Origin: Stenotrophomonas raiganjensis (SeqCode)
GTDB taxonomy: Bacteria > Pseudomonadota > Gammaproteobacteria > Xanthomonadales > Xanthomonadaceae
Direction of reading: 5' to 3'
Length of the DNA stretch: 64,000 bases
Assembly: GCF_030658505.1 (NCBI RefSeq)
Contig: NZ_JAUTXR010000184.1
Span: forward strand, 82,504-146,503
Below are positions 25,676 to 35,170 of the stretch, piece by piece; position 1 is the first letter of the stretch, and each line of letters starts with the position of its first letter. The position numbers were made by a program, and so were the translations under genes. The notes below the pieces were generated by a model that saw nothing but the letters and a program-made list of their open reading frames with translations, was not told the DNA's origin and made no database searches.

Positions 25676-26787
25676 TAATCCAGGCGCTTGCGGAAACGCA
25701 GGATGGCCAGGGTCATCATCACCACGATGAAAGCCAGCAGTGCCAGCGCATCGTGCCACAGCTCCCACAGCGAGGCGCCGCGCAGCATGATGCCGCGCAC
25801 CAGGCGCAGGAAGTGGGTCAGCGGCAGCACTTCGGCCAGCCACTGCACCGGCCTCGGCATGCCCGCGAACGGAAACATGAAGCCCGACAGCAGGATCGAC
25901 GGCAGGAACAGGAACAGCGTCATCTGCATCGCCTGGAACTGCGAGCGTGCGCGCGTGGAGATCAACAGGCCCAGCGCGAGGTTGGCCAGCACCAGCAGCA
26001 CCGCGGCCAGGTAGATATCCAGCAGGCTGCCGCGGATCGGCACCTGGAACAGCCAGGTGCCCAGCACCAGCACCAGCGTGGTCTGCAGCAGGCCGATGGC
26101 CGCGTAGGGCAGCACCTTGCCGACCATCAGCTCGCTGCGCGACACCGGCGTGGCGATCAGCAGCTCCATGTTGCCGCGCTCGCGCTCGCGTACCACCGCC
26201 ACCGCCGTGAACATCACCAGGGTCATGGTCAGGATCACCCCGATCAGGCCGGGCACGATGTTCACCGCCGAGCGCCGCTGCGGGTTGTAGAAACTGGTCA
26301 CGCTGACCTGGCCACTGGCAATGCTGCCTTCGCGCAACGGCCGCGTATTGCTGGTCGGGCGCGTGTCCAGCGGCACCTGCGCCAACTGGATCGCCGCGCT
26401 CTGCACCACGGTATCGCTGCCATCGACCAGCACCTGCACCGCCTCGCGTCCATCGAAGCGGCGACGTTCGAAGTCGGCCGGCACCACGATGCCGACACTG
26501 ATGTCTCCGCGGCGCAGCGCCTGCATCAGCTGGCCAGGCGTATAGGCTTCGCTGCGCGGGGTGATCACGCCGGTGGCGACCATGTCCTGCACCAGCGCGC
26601 GCGACGCCGCGCTGTTGGCCTGGTCGGCGACGCCGGCATCAAGGTGGCGCAGGTTGAGGTTGATCGCGTAGCCGAACAGCAGCAGCTGCATCACCGGAAT
26701 GCCAACGATCATCGCCAGCGTGATGCGGTCGCGGCGCAGCTGCCTCAATTCCTTGAGCATGATCGCCCACAGCCGGCGCAGGTTCAT
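25675..26787 (-). CDS. ABC-2 type efflux permease (YhhJ/YbhR-like)
   Basis: The 370-residue permease has one N-terminal helix (ITLAMIVGIPVMQLLLFGYAINL), a large periplasmic domain (about 45-180), and five more helices with the ABC-2 motif NIVPGLIGVILTMTLVMFTAVAVVRERERGNMELLIATPVSRSELMVGK. It ends at LALLAFIVVMMTLAILRFRKRLD. It overlaps the ATPase gene by four bases (ATGA) and is the third gene of an HlyD-ATPase-permease unit, probably exporting drugs or lipophilic compounds. A second permease, as in ybhFSR, is absent, so a homodimer is likely. The substrate is unknown. Confidence 0.88.
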   Translation of the reverse strand: MNLRRLWAIMLKELRQLRRDRITLAMIVGIPVMQLLLFGYAINLNLRHLDAGVADQANSAASRALVQDMVATGVITPRSEAYTPGQLMQALRRGDISVGIVVPADFERRRFDGREAVQVLVDGSDTVVQSAAIQLAQVPLDTRPTSNTRPLREGSIASGQVSVTSFYNPQRRSAVNIVPGLIGVILTMTLVMFTAVAVVRERERGNMELLIATPVSRSELMVGKVLPYAAIGLLQTTLVLVLGTWLFQVPIRGSLLDIYLAAVLLVLANLALGLLISTRARSQFQAMQMTLFLFLPSILLSGFMFPFAGMPRPVQWLAEVLPLTHFLRLVRGIMLRGASLWELWHDALALLAFIVVMMTLAILRFRKRLD

Positions 26788-27707
26788 GCCGCTGGCTCCC
26801 TTCCGCGGCCACGGGTGGCGGCGACGAACACGTCTTCCAGGTTCGGGGCCACGGCCTCGATTCGCGCCTGCGGATCGGCATGGGCCAAGGCGCGCTGCAG
26901 TGCTGGCATGTCGGCGGCGTCTTCACTGCACAGCACGCGCAGCTGCGTGCCGATCTGCGCCACGCTCAGTACGCCGGGCAGTTCGGCCAGCGTGCGGCTG
27001 GCCTGGCGCGGTTGCGAGGACGTGACCTGCAGCGTGCGCCCTTCCAGCCGCGCACACAGTTCGGCCGGCGTGCCGTCGGCCACCAGTGCGCCGCGATCAA
27101 GGATCGCCAGGCGGTGGCAGCGCTCGGCTTCATCCATGTAGTGGGTCGAGACCAGCACGGTGGTTCCGGCATCCGCCAGCTCGAACAGTGCCTCCCAGAA
27201 GTCGCGGCGCGATTCCGGATCGACCGCACTGGTCGGCTCGTCCAGGAACAGCAGTTCGGGGGCGTGCACCACGGCACCGGCCAGGGCCAGGCGCTGCTTC
27301 TGCCCGCCGCTGAGCGTGCCGGCCAGCTGCGGCTGCCGGTCCTGCAGCCGGTACTGCTGCAGCAGCGCATCGATCCGCTCCCGGGCCTGGGCACGCGACA
27401 GGTCCTGGATGGCGGCAAGGAACTCCAGGTTCTCGCGCACCGACAGGTCTTCGTACAGCGAAAAGCGCTGGGTCATGTAGCCGATGCGTCGACGCAGCGC
27501 CTCGGCCTGCTCTGGCACCGACAGGCCCAGCACCTCGATCTGCCCGGCACTCGGCTCCAGCAGGCCGCACAGCATCCGGATCGTGGTCGACTTGCCCGAA
27601 CCATTCGGACCCAGGAAGCCATACACCTGTCCGCGCGGGACGGTCAGGTCGACGTTGTCCACCGCCAGCAGATCGCCGAAGCGGCGGGTCAAGCCCTGCG
27701 CATGCAC
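26784..27707 (-). CDS. ABC transporter ATP-binding protein (efflux)
   Basis: The 307-residue ATPase powers the neighbouring ABC-2 permease. Walker A is GPNGSGKST, the signature is LSGGQKQRLALAGAVVHAPELLFLDEPTSAVD (including Walker B), and the H-loop is in VSTHYMDEAERC. The C-terminal part resembles drug-export ATPases such as YbhF or CcmA. The first recognised start is GTG 27707, 20 bases after the hlyD stop. The open frame runs back into hlyD without another standard start, so a CTG near 27731 cannot be excluded. It overlaps the permease start by four bases. Confidence 0.9.
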   Translation of the reverse strand: MHAQGLTRRFGDLLAVDNVDLTVPRGQVYGFLGPNGSGKSTTIRMLCGLLEPSAGQIEVLGLSVPEQAEALRRRIGYMTQRFSLYEDLSVRENLEFLAAIQDLSRAQARERIDALLQQYRLQDRQPQLAGTLSGGQKQRLALAGAVVHAPELLFLDEPTSAVDPESRRDFWEALFELADAGTTVLVSTHYMDEAERCHRLAILDRGALVADGTPAELCARLEGRTLQVTSSQPRQASRTLAELPGVLSVAQIGTQLRVLCSEDAADMPALQRALAHADPQARIEAVAPNLEDVFVAATRGRGREPAA

Positions 27708-27727
27708 CGCAATGTCGTTGCCGGTGT

Positions 27728-28684
27728 TCAGAAGCTCACCTGCACTGGAAGGCCCGCCGGAAGCTTCTGCATGTCGGCGGCCTCATCCACCTCGATCTCC
27801 GCCAGATAGCTCAGGCGCGCGACGTCGTCGCCGGTGAGCGCGTAGTACGGCGTAAATGAAGGTTCGCTTCGGATCGAGCGCACATGGCCCTTCAGTGCGG
27901 CCCCCTGCCCTTCCAGATGCACCTGCGCGGCCTGCCCGACCTTGATCTGCAAGCGCAATGGCTGCGGCAGATAGACACGCGCATAGGGACGCTCGCCGAC
28001 CAGCATCACCGCCAGCGGAGCGCCCACCGGAGCCTGGTCGCCTTGCCGGTATGGCAAGGCATCGACTACCCCGTCACGTGGGGCGCGCAGCTGCAGCTTC
28101 TGCAGGTTGACGCCCTGCACCACCTGCTGTGCCTGCGCGGCGTCCGCAGCCGCCTTGCCCTGCGCAATGTCCTGCGCGCGGCTGCCATGCACCAGCTCCA
28201 GCCAGGCCTGCTCGGCGGCACGCACGCTGGCCTCGGCATTGCCTGCGGCGGCGCGTGCGCGGTCCAGCTCGGCGGCGGCGATCAGGCGCTGGCGTGCCAG
28301 CGGTTGCACCCGGCGGTAGTACGCGCTGGCTTCGGCCGCCTGCGCACGCAAGGCGGCCAGCTGCGCCTGGGCCTGCGCGATCTGCTCCTGCCTCGGGCCG
28401 ATCTTCAGTTCTTCCAGCTGCGCCTGTGCGCGTGCCGTGTCGGCCTGTGCGGCGGCGAACTGGGCGTCACCGCGGGCCGGGTCGAGCTGCATCAGCACGG
28501 TACCGGCCTTGACCTGCTGGCCTTCGCGCACGTCCACTGCGGCGATCACTTCGGCGGCCGGTGCCGGCACCGTGATCCGGTCCCATTCCAGCGTTCCCAG
28601 TGCGGTTGGCGTTGACGGGCCACACCCCGCCAGCAGGCCGATGCCCGCCAATCCGATTCCACGCACCCCGTTGCCGATGCCCAT
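27728..28684 (-). CDS. HlyD-family periplasmic adaptor lipoprotein
   Basis: This 318-residue membrane fusion protein links the inner membrane ABC exporter to an outer membrane channel. It is probably a lipoprotein, since GIGLLAGC ends in a lipobox with Cys21. A barrel-sandwich half (EVIAAVDVREGQQVKAGTVLMQLD) follows, then a long coiled-coil hairpin rich in Ala and Gln (about 75-190, AQLEELKIGPRQEQIAQAQAQLAALRA), then LRAPRDGVVDALPYRQGDQAPVGAPLAVML. AGGAGG seven bases before ATG 28684 gives a clear start; a longer frame reaches into the non-coding repeat region and is rejected. It is the first gene of the three-gene efflux operon (YbhG/YhiI-like). Confidence 0.9.
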   Translation of the reverse strand: MGIGNGVRGIGLAGIGLLAGCGPSTPTALGTLEWDRITVPAPAAEVIAAVDVREGQQVKAGTVLMQLDPARGDAQFAAAQADTARAQAQLEELKIGPRQEQIAQAQAQLAALRAQAAEASAYYRRVQPLARQRLIAAAELDRARAAAGNAEASVRAAEQAWLELVHGSRAQDIAQGKAAADAAQAQQVVQGVNLQKLQLRAPRDGVVDALPYRQGDQAPVGAPLAVMLVGERPYARVYLPQPLRLQIKVGQAAQVHLEGQGAALKGHVRSIRSEPSFTPYYALTGDDVARLSYLAEIEVDEAADMQKLPAGLPVQVSF

Positions 28685-29125
28685 GCCATCCCCTCCTGCG
28701 ACGGCGCCACGGTGCCATGCGCCCCGTGCACCCACAATGATTGCAATCCGCCATGGCGTTTTTTTCACCGCCTGCCGCGGGGCCTTTTGCTGCAAGGCTC
28801 CGCGCCACCTATCCACAGCTTGATTCAGCATCATTCCACAGCCGGTGTGGAGAACCGACAGGAGGTGGCCGTGTTGGGTGCACGGCAGCGGAAGATGCGC
28901 TCCCACCACACGGGCCGACCGGCCGTGACGGTTTTTTCACCACCACCTCATGGGCCTTGTGGCACAAGCACTGCGAAGGCCTATCCACAGGTTTTCGCGC
29001 ACCCCGTCCACACCGGGTGTGGAAAACCGCGTATCGGCCCGCTGCTGGCCGCGCGCCCCGTGCGCGCGCTACCCTTGTCCCCCCTGAATACACTGCGGTG
29101 GAAGGCGTCCGCCCCACCCGAAGCA
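28685..29125. other. 440-base divergent non-coding region with a phased 172-bp duplication
   Basis: This gap between divergent hlyD and phoH has no plausible gene. It must hold both promoters. Two diverged copies of a segment of about 100 bases (28758-28857 and 28930-29029) lie exactly 172 bases apart with no gaps. They share conserved blocks at the same spacing: TTTTTTCACC, GGCCTT, CAAG, CCTATCCACAG, TCCACA, GGTGTGGA and AACCG. TCCACA and TGTGGA form an inverted repeat in each copy. The blocks CTATCCACA, and TTCTCCACA or TTTTCCACA read on the other strand, are close to the DnaA box TTATCCACA. GGCCTT can pair with downstream AAGG in each copy, so a structured RNA is an alternative. Its function is unknown. 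Confidence 0.6.
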
Positions 29126-30112
29126 ATGAAAAGCATCGAGCATCGAGACTTCACCCTGTCGCCGGAAGACAACGAACGGCTGGCCAACCTGTGTGGGCCG
29201 TTCGACGGCCACCTGCGCCAGATCGAACTGAAACTCGGCGTGGAAATCGCCAACCGTGGTTTCGTGTTCCGCATCAGCGGACCGAACGAGGCCATCGTCG
29301 AGGCGCAGAAGCTGGTCGAGGCACTGTACGCCGAAGCCGGCGAGACCACCTTCGACAACCACGCCATCCACCTGCGCCTGGCGCAGGCCAATGTCGAGCA
29401 GATTGCCGAGCGCTCCTATGAAGCTCAGGAGGTCGCGATCAAGGTCAAGCGCGGCACGGTGCGTGGGCGCGGTGCCAACCAGGCCCGCTACCTGCACCAG
29501 ATCGCCACCCACGACATCAACTTCGGCATCGGTCCGGCCGGCACCGGCAAGACCTTCCTGGCCGTGGCCAGCGCGGTCGAAGCACTGAACGAATCGCGGG
29601 TGCAGCGCCTGATCCTGGTGCGCCCGGCAGTGGAGGCCGGCGAGAAGCTCGGCTTCCTGCCCGGCGACCTGAGCCAGAAGGTCGACCCTTATCTGCGACC
29701 GCTGTACGACGCCCTGTACGAAATGATGGGCGTGGAGAAGGTGGTCAAGCTGCTGGAGAAGAACGTCATCGAGATCGCGCCGCTGGCCTACATGCGCGGC
29801 CGCACGCTCAACGATGCCTTCGTGATCCTGGACGAAGCGCAGAACACCACCATCGAGCAGATGAAGATGTTCCTGACCCGCCTGGGCTACGGCTCCACCG
29901 CGGTGGTCACCGGCGACCTGACCCAGACCGACCTGCCCAAGCATGTGAAGTCGGGCCTGCGCGATGCCATCGACGTGCTGCGCGAGGTCGAGGGCGTCAG
30001 CTTCACCTTCTTCGAGTCCCGCGATGTGGTCCGCCACCCGCTGGTGGCACGCATTGTCAGCGCTTACGATCGCCGTGACCTGCATCAGATCCAACCTGGA
30101 GCAACTCCATGA
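29126..30112 (+). CDS. phoH: PhoH family ATPase (PhoL-type)
   Basis: The 328-residue protein is of the PhoH/PhoL (YbeZ) type, a cytoplasmic P-loop ATPase linked to ribosome and RNA metabolism through its partner YbeY. An N-terminal KH-like domain (about 1-90) is followed by the ATPase core: Walker A GPAGTGKT, the [18 protein letters not shown] block, Walker [10 protein letters not shown], and [15 protein letters not shown] 29126 fits the family N-terminus ([16 protein letters not shown]). A longer open frame upstream runs through the repeat region and is not coding. The stop overlaps ybeY as ATGA, the conserved ybeZ-ybeY-corC order. Confidence 0.94.
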   Translation: MKSIEHRDFTLSPEDNERLANLCGPFDGHLRQIELKLGVEIANRGFVFRISGPNEAIVEAQKLVEALYAEAGETTFDNHAIHLRLAQANVEQIAERSYEAQEVAIKVKRGTVRGRGANQARYLHQIATHDINFGIGPAGTGKTFLAVASAVEALNESRVQRLILVRPAVEAGEKLGFLPGDLSQKVDPYLRPLYDALYEMMGVEKVVKLLEKNVIEIAPLAYMRGRTLNDAFVILDEAQNTTIEQMKMFLTRLGYGSTAVVTGDLTQTDLPKHVKSGLRDAIDVLREVEGVSFTFFESRDVVRHPLVARIVSAYDRRDLHQIQPGATP

Positions 30113-30594
30113 CCCGTGGTCCCGTGCGGCTGGACGTCGCCGTCAGCTATGCCCTGCCGCGTACCGGCCTGCCGGCGGCCGTCAGCTTCCGCAAGTGGGT
30201 GGCCGCCGCACTGAAAGGCCGCATCCGCGAGGCCGACCTGGCCATCCGCGTGGTCGATGCCAAGGAAGGGCAATCGCTGAACCGTCATTACCGTGGCAAG
30301 GACTACGCCACCAACGTGCTCAGCTTCCCGGCCGAAGTGCCCGAAGGCCTGCCCAAGGGCGTGAAGTTCCCGCTGCTCGGCGACCTGGTGATCTGCGCAC
30401 CGGTGGTGGCCCGTGAGGCCGACGAACAGGGCAAGGCACTCAACGCCCACTACGCGCACTTGACCGTGCACGGCGTGCTTCACCTGCTCGGCTGGGACCA
30501 CGAGGACGACAAGGAAGCCGAGGCCATGGAACAGCTGGAACGCGAGATCCTGGCCGAGCTCGGCATCGCCGACCCGTATGCCGGAGAGCGCTGA
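30109..30594 (+). CDS. ybeY: Endoribonuclease YbeY / rRNA maturation factor
   Basis: YbeY is a zinc-dependent single-strand endoribonuclease needed for 16S rRNA 3'-end maturation and ribosome quality control. The 161-residue protein shows the metal site [11 protein letters not shown] near residue 125 (three His) and the substrate-region motif NVLSFPAE. The conserved Arg in [13 protein letters not shown] is present. The ATG overlaps phoH by four bases, so both are made together. The following gene starts about 50 bases later. The assignment is certain. Confidence 0.96.
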   Translation: MTRGPVRLDVAVSYALPRTGLPAAVSFRKWVAAALKGRIREADLAIRVVDAKEGQSLNRHYRGKDYATNVLSFPAEVPEGLPKGVKFPLLGDLVICAPVVAREADEQGKALNAHYAHLTVHGVLHLLGWDHEDDKEAEAMEQLEREILAELGIADPYAGER

Positions 30595-30643
30595 CGCTGT
30601 TCCGGAGGCTATGCTTGCCCGAACGGAATCCGGGGGGACAGGG

Positions 30644-31255
30644 ATGATGTTCGAGAAGGGCGGGATGCCGTTGCTGATCGGCGGCCTCGGGCTTGCAGCG
30701 GTGTTGATCCTCGGCGCGCGCCTGGTGCGACGCATCAGTGCGGGCGACCCCAGCGGGCAGCACTGGCTGCTGCGCACCCTGGCGCTGCTGTCACCTGCGT
30801 GCGTCATTGCCAGCCTGGCGGTCAGCATGGTCGGGCCGCACCTGTTGCAGCATCGGCACGGTATCAGCACCACGATGGGCCTGGTGACGAGCGCACTGGT
30901 ACTGATGTTCATCGGCGCGTTCACCGCACCGGTGGCCTGGCGGGTGGCGGTCCAGCAGCGCCTGCGGCGCTCGGCAGCCACGTTGCCGTTCTTCCATGCG
31001 TCAAAGGCCTCGCTCTGGCTGTTGTACGCCCTCTGCGCGATGTACATGCCGCTGGCAAAGGCCGCCGGGCCGGCACTGCTGCCCTGGATCGAACAAGTGG
31101 GCCTGCTGCAGTCGGTAGCGCTTGGGCTGATCACCGTGCTGCACACCGCGATGAAGGCCGTGCTTCTTACCCTGCCGGTGATGGCAGTGCGCGCCCTGCT
31201 GACCCGCAACCGCCGCGGCAGCAACGCTGAGATCCCGCGCCCGTCGCCGTTATGA
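30644..31255 (+). CDS. Integral membrane protein of unknown function
   Basis: The 203-residue protein has about five hydrophobic segments: LLIGGLGLAAVLILGA, LALLSPACVIASLAVSMV, MGLVTSALVLMFIGAFTAPVAW, ASLWLLYALCAMYMPLA and SVALGLITVLHTAMKAVLLTLPVMAV. They are joined by basic loops. No known family could be recognised. ATG 30644 lies just after GGGGGGACAGGG; ATG 30647 is directly adjacent. It sits inside the phoH-ybeY-corC run, where other genera have no such gene, so it may be a lineage-specific insertion. The codon choice looks like that of its neighbours and the frame is intact, so it is probably a real gene. Confidence 0.6.
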   Translation: MMFEKGGMPLLIGGLGLAAVLILGARLVRRISAGDPSGQHWLLRTLALLSPACVIASLAVSMVGPHLLQHRHGISTTMGLVTSALVLMFIGAFTAPVAWRVAVQQRLRRSAATLPFFHASKASLWLLYALCAMYMPLAKAAGPALLPWIEQVGLLQSVALGLITVLHTAMKAVLLTLPVMAVRALLTRNRRGSNAEIPRPSPL

Positions 31256-31282
31256 TGTCCGACCCGCCTGCGGAGTCCGCCC

Positions 31283-31840
31283 GTGTCGCTGCGCTGCTGC
31301 CTGTCCCTGCTGTGTGTCCTTGCCGCCCCGCAGGCCTTCGCCTCACGCCTTGATCTGCCCGCGCTGATCGAATGCCGCCAGGGTGTGGCCGAGTACGCCG
31401 TGCTCGCCCCGCTGCTGGCCGACCCGTTGAAGGCCGTGGCCCAGGGCCTGCAGCCGTTGCCGCAGGGCAACCAGTTCATGAGCGAGTACCGGCTGGCCAG
31501 CCCGGTCACCGTCTTCGGCCAGCAGACCGAGCGGGTGGCGGTGGCCGGCGCCAGCATCATGGCGGTCCTCGACCAGGCCGACCCTCGGCCGCTGGCCAAG
31601 CGGCTGGAACTGGAGACAGGCTACGACCAGGACGGCAAGTTCATGGCCGGGCGCGAGCTGGTCAGCCGCGATGTGACCGACCCGAAAACCGGCGAGGCCC
31701 AGATCGAGTCGATCATCCTCAGTGTCTCCACCGTGGCCTCCCATCCCGGCAAGACCCTGGCCGGCTGCACCTACAGCCTGGACCTGCCCGAGGAAGAGGC
31801 TCCCCAGGCCGCTCCCGCCCCGACCGGCGGCAGTCACTGA
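31283..31840 (+). CDS. Exported protein of unknown function
   Basis: The 185-residue protein starts with a short signal peptide (LRCCLSLLCVLAAPQAFA) and contains two Cys residues (ECRQG near residue 31 and GCTYSLDL near residue 160) that could form a disulfide in the periplasm. The C-terminus is Pro/Ala-rich. Similar proteins appear to be restricted to Xanthomonadaceae, but the family was not identified with confidence. GTG 31283 is the only start that gives a signal peptide. The gene ends 35 bases before a terminator-like hairpin that precedes corC. Confidence 0.6.
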   Translation: MSLRCCLSLLCVLAAPQAFASRLDLPALIECRQGVAEYAVLAPLLADPLKAVAQGLQPLPQGNQFMSEYRLASPVTVFGQQTERVAVAGASIMAVLDQADPRPLAKRLELETGYDQDGKFMAGRELVSRDVTDPKTGEAQIESIILSVSTVASHPGKTLAGCTYSLDLPEEEAPQAAPAPTGGSH

Positions 31841-31874
31841 CAGGCCGTCACATCCTGCTAGACTTGGGCCAACG

Positions 31875-31898
31875 CCCGGCCTGCCGGGTGCCTTTTTT
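31875..31898 (+). terminator. Terminator-like hairpin just before corC
   Basis: CCCGGC and GCCGGG (31875-31888) form a short GC stem, and TTTTTT follows at 31893-31898, only six bases before the corC ATG. TAGACT at about 31858 could be a -10 element, which would place the hairpin inside the corC leader. It either ends the upstream transcript or attenuates corC. Confidence 0.5.
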
Positions 31899-31904
31899 CC
31901 AGAG

Positions 31905-32782
<878 letters not shown>

Positions 32783-32786
<4 letters not shown>

Positions 32787-34027
32787 AGCGCCGTGGCCTG
32801 ATCCTGACGCTGTGGCTGGCACTGTGCGTGCTGGCCATGCCGCTGGCCGCCTCCGCACAGGCGGCGCCCGCCGTGCCGGCCACGCCCGGCCCCGCAACCG
32901 TGGCCCCTGCCCCGCGCATCGGGGTGGTGACCATGCAGCCAGGCACCGTGTTCTTCGAGCGCTTCGGCCATGACGCCATCGTCGTGATCGATCCGGTCAG
33001 TGGCGAAGCAACCTCGTACAACTTCGGCTATTTCGATCCGTCCGAGGACGACTTCATCAGCCGCTTCGTGCGCGGCGACATGATGTATTACCTGGTGGCG
33101 CTGCCACTGCAGCAGGACCTGTCGTACTACGACGAGACCGGCCGCGGGGCCAGCGTGCAGTGGCTGGACCTGCGCCCCGAGCAGGCGCGTGCACTGGCCG
33201 CTGACCTGGCCGAACGGGCCAAGCCGGAAAATGCGCGCTACCACTACGACTACTACACCGCCAACTGCGCCACCATGGTGCGCGACACGGTGGACAAGGC
33301 CCTGGGCGGTGGCCTGCAGTCACAGCTGTCGGGGCGCTCGCGCGGCAACACCTACCGCAGCGAGTCGGTGCGCCTGGCCTCGCCGGCCCCCTGGATGTGG
33401 CTGGGCTTCGATGTCGGCCTGGGGCCGTTCGCCGACCAGCCGCTGTCGCGCTGGCAGGAAGCGTTCGTGCCCATGCGCCTGGCCGATGCGCTGCGCCAGG
33501 CGCGTAACAGCGATGGCCGCCCGCTGGTGCAGTCCGAACAGGAACTGTTGCCGCACCGCATTGATCCGGAGCCGAAGGAGTTCGCGCGCCGCTGGTGGCC
33601 GTGGCTGCTGTGCGGCCTGGTGATCGCCGCCGGCGTGCTGGCGCTGCGCAGCCGCCCGCGCCTGCTGGCCGGGCTGGCCCTGCCGTTCTGGCTGCTGTGT
33701 GCCATCGCGGGCAGCCTGCTGGTGTTCCTGTGGGGCTTCAGCACCCACTACGCCGCCTGGGCCAACCGCAACCTGCTGCTGCTTTCGCCGCTGGCCGTAT
33801 TGCTGCTGCCGGGTGCGATCGCCCTGCTGCGCCGGCGCGTGCCGGGCCGCATGTTCAGGGTCGTGCTGTGGCTGCTGGCGGTGCAGGCGGTGGCCGCGCT
33901 GGTGCTGCACTGGCTGAGCCTGCAGGCGCAGTACAACGCGCAGTGGATCGTGCTGCTGCTGCCGGTGCATGTGGCGCTGGCGTGGGTACTGGGGCGCCAT
34001 CCTCACTTGTCCGAAACACGGCACTGA
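32783..34027 (+). CDS. DUF4105 family membrane protein
   Basis: The 414-residue protein has a signal-like N-terminus (LILTLWLALCVLAMPLAASAQ) and a periplasmic DUF4105 domain (about 45-260). The domain carries FERFGHDAIVVIDP, NFGYFDP, the LDLRPEQA block and YHYDYYTANCATMVRDTVDKAL, in which a His/Cys/Asn set suggests a hydrolase-like active site. Four membrane helices follow at about 272-405. The function is unknown. TTG 32783 is used as the start because it overlaps the corC stop (TTGA) and opens the signal segment; this is unusual but well placed. The gene is probably co-translated with corC. Confidence 0.75.
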
Positions 34028-34033
34028 CGCACG

Positions 34034-35056
34034 ATGGCGGGCATGTCATTGCCCGCCTCCGCTTCCGCACCTGCCTCGGCCAACCCCGCCTGCGTCATCA
34101 ACTGCGTCCACTACGATGACGAGGGCAAACGCCACGACATCAGCCTGGACGCCATCAGCGATGTCATCGCCGGCGGCAACGGCTTCGTCTGGGTCGGCCT
34201 GTACGACCCCAACGACGATGTGCTGCTGAAACTGCAGGAAGAATTCTGCCTGCACGACCTGGCCATCGAGGATGCGCGCAACGCGCACCAGCGGCCCAAA
34301 GTCGAGACCTACGGCAACTCGCTGTTCGTGGTGGTGACCACCGCGCAGATGGTCGACGAACGCATCCAGTACGGCGAAACCCACGCCTTCCTCGGCCCGC
34401 GTTTCCTGGTAACGGTGCGTCATGGCGCCTCGCTGTCCTATGCGCCGGTGCGTGCACGGGTGGAACGCGAGCCGCAGCTGCTGAAGATGGGCCCGTCGTA
34501 CTGCCTGTACGCGGTGACCGACTTCGTGGTCGACAACTACCTGCCGATCGTGCACCGCTTCCGCGACACCCTGGACCTGCTGGAAAAGGACATCTTCGCC
34601 GACAACTACAAGCGCAGCACGGTGGTGCGGCTGTACGAGCTCAAGCGCGAACTGAACAAGATGCGGATGGCGGTGGCACCGCTCCAGGATGTGCTGGCGC
34701 AGCTGCGCCGCTACCAGGGCGAGTTGATCCCCGACGAAGTGAAGCTGTACGTCCGTGACGTGCACGACCACGCGGTGCGCATCAGCGATGTGATCGACAC
34801 CCTGCGCGAGATGCTGGGCACTGCGCTGAGCGTGAACCTGTCGCTGGTGACGCTGGCGCAGGGCGAGACGGTCAAGCGCCTCGGCGCCTGGGCCGCGCTG
34901 CTGGCCGCGCCGACCCTGATCACCAGCTGGTACGGCATGAACTTCAGCCACATGCCGGAGCTGAGCGAACCGTGGTCGTACCCGCTGATGATTGTTGGCG
35001 TGGGCGGTGTGTGCGTGGGGTTGTACCGGTTGTTCAAGCGCGCGAAGTGGTTGTGA
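34034..35056 (+). CDS. corA: CorA-type magnesium/cobalt transporter
   Basis: CorA forms a pentameric inner membrane channel for Mg2+. The 340-residue protein has the large cytoplasmic funnel and long helix, then two C-terminal transmembrane helices. The selectivity motif YGMNF sits between them, followed by the short MPEL loop. The acidic/basic end (RLFKRAKWL) is typical. ATG 34034 begins seven bases after the DUF4105 stop, so it belongs to the same operon. A cluster of SMAG hairpins ends the unit. No Mg-sensing leader was recognised. Confidence 0.94.
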   Translation: MAGMSLPASASAPASANPACVINCVHYDDEGKRHDISLDAISDVIAGGNGFVWVGLYDPNDDVLLKLQEEFCLHDLAIEDARNAHQRPKVETYGNSLFVVVTTAQMVDERIQYGETHAFLGPRFLVTVRHGASLSYAPVRARVEREPQLLKMGPSYCLYAVTDFVVDNYLPIVHRFRDTLDLLEKDIFADNYKRSTVVRLYELKRELNKMRMAVAPLQDVLAQLRRYQGELIPDEVKLYVRDVHDHAVRISDVIDTLREMLGTALSVNLSLVTLAQGETVKRLGAWAALLAAPTLITSWYGMNFSHMPELSEPWSYPLMIVGVGGVCVGLYRLFKRAKWL

Positions 35057-35060
35057 GGGA

Positions 35061-35158
35061 TATCGACCAACGGTCGATACCCACCGGCCCCCGGTAGGCC
35101 ACGACCGTTGGTCGTGGCACATGACCCACCTTTGGAAGTGCCGGCCGCTGGCCGGCAC
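35061..35158. repeat. Three SMAG-type hairpins
   Basis: Palindromes TATCGACC-AAC-GGTCGATA (35061-35079), CCACGACC-GTT-GGTCGTGG (35099-35117) and GTGCCGGCC-GCT-GGCCGGCAC (35138-35158) lie between the convergent corA and aldehyde dehydrogenase genes. The first two have compensating changes in both arms, showing that the hairpin is under selection. Confidence 0.85.
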
Positions 35159-35170
35159 TACCGTTGGGAA

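Noticed and set aside
28758..29029. Chromosomal replication origin suggested by DnaA-like boxes
   Set aside because: dnaA, dnaN, recF, gyrB, gidA and an AT-rich unwinding element are all missing nearby, and the boxes are imperfect.
28712..29125. Longer start for phoH through the repeat region
   Set aside because: The family N-terminus begins at ATG 29126, and the upstream residues come from the duplicated non-coding segment and change between copies.
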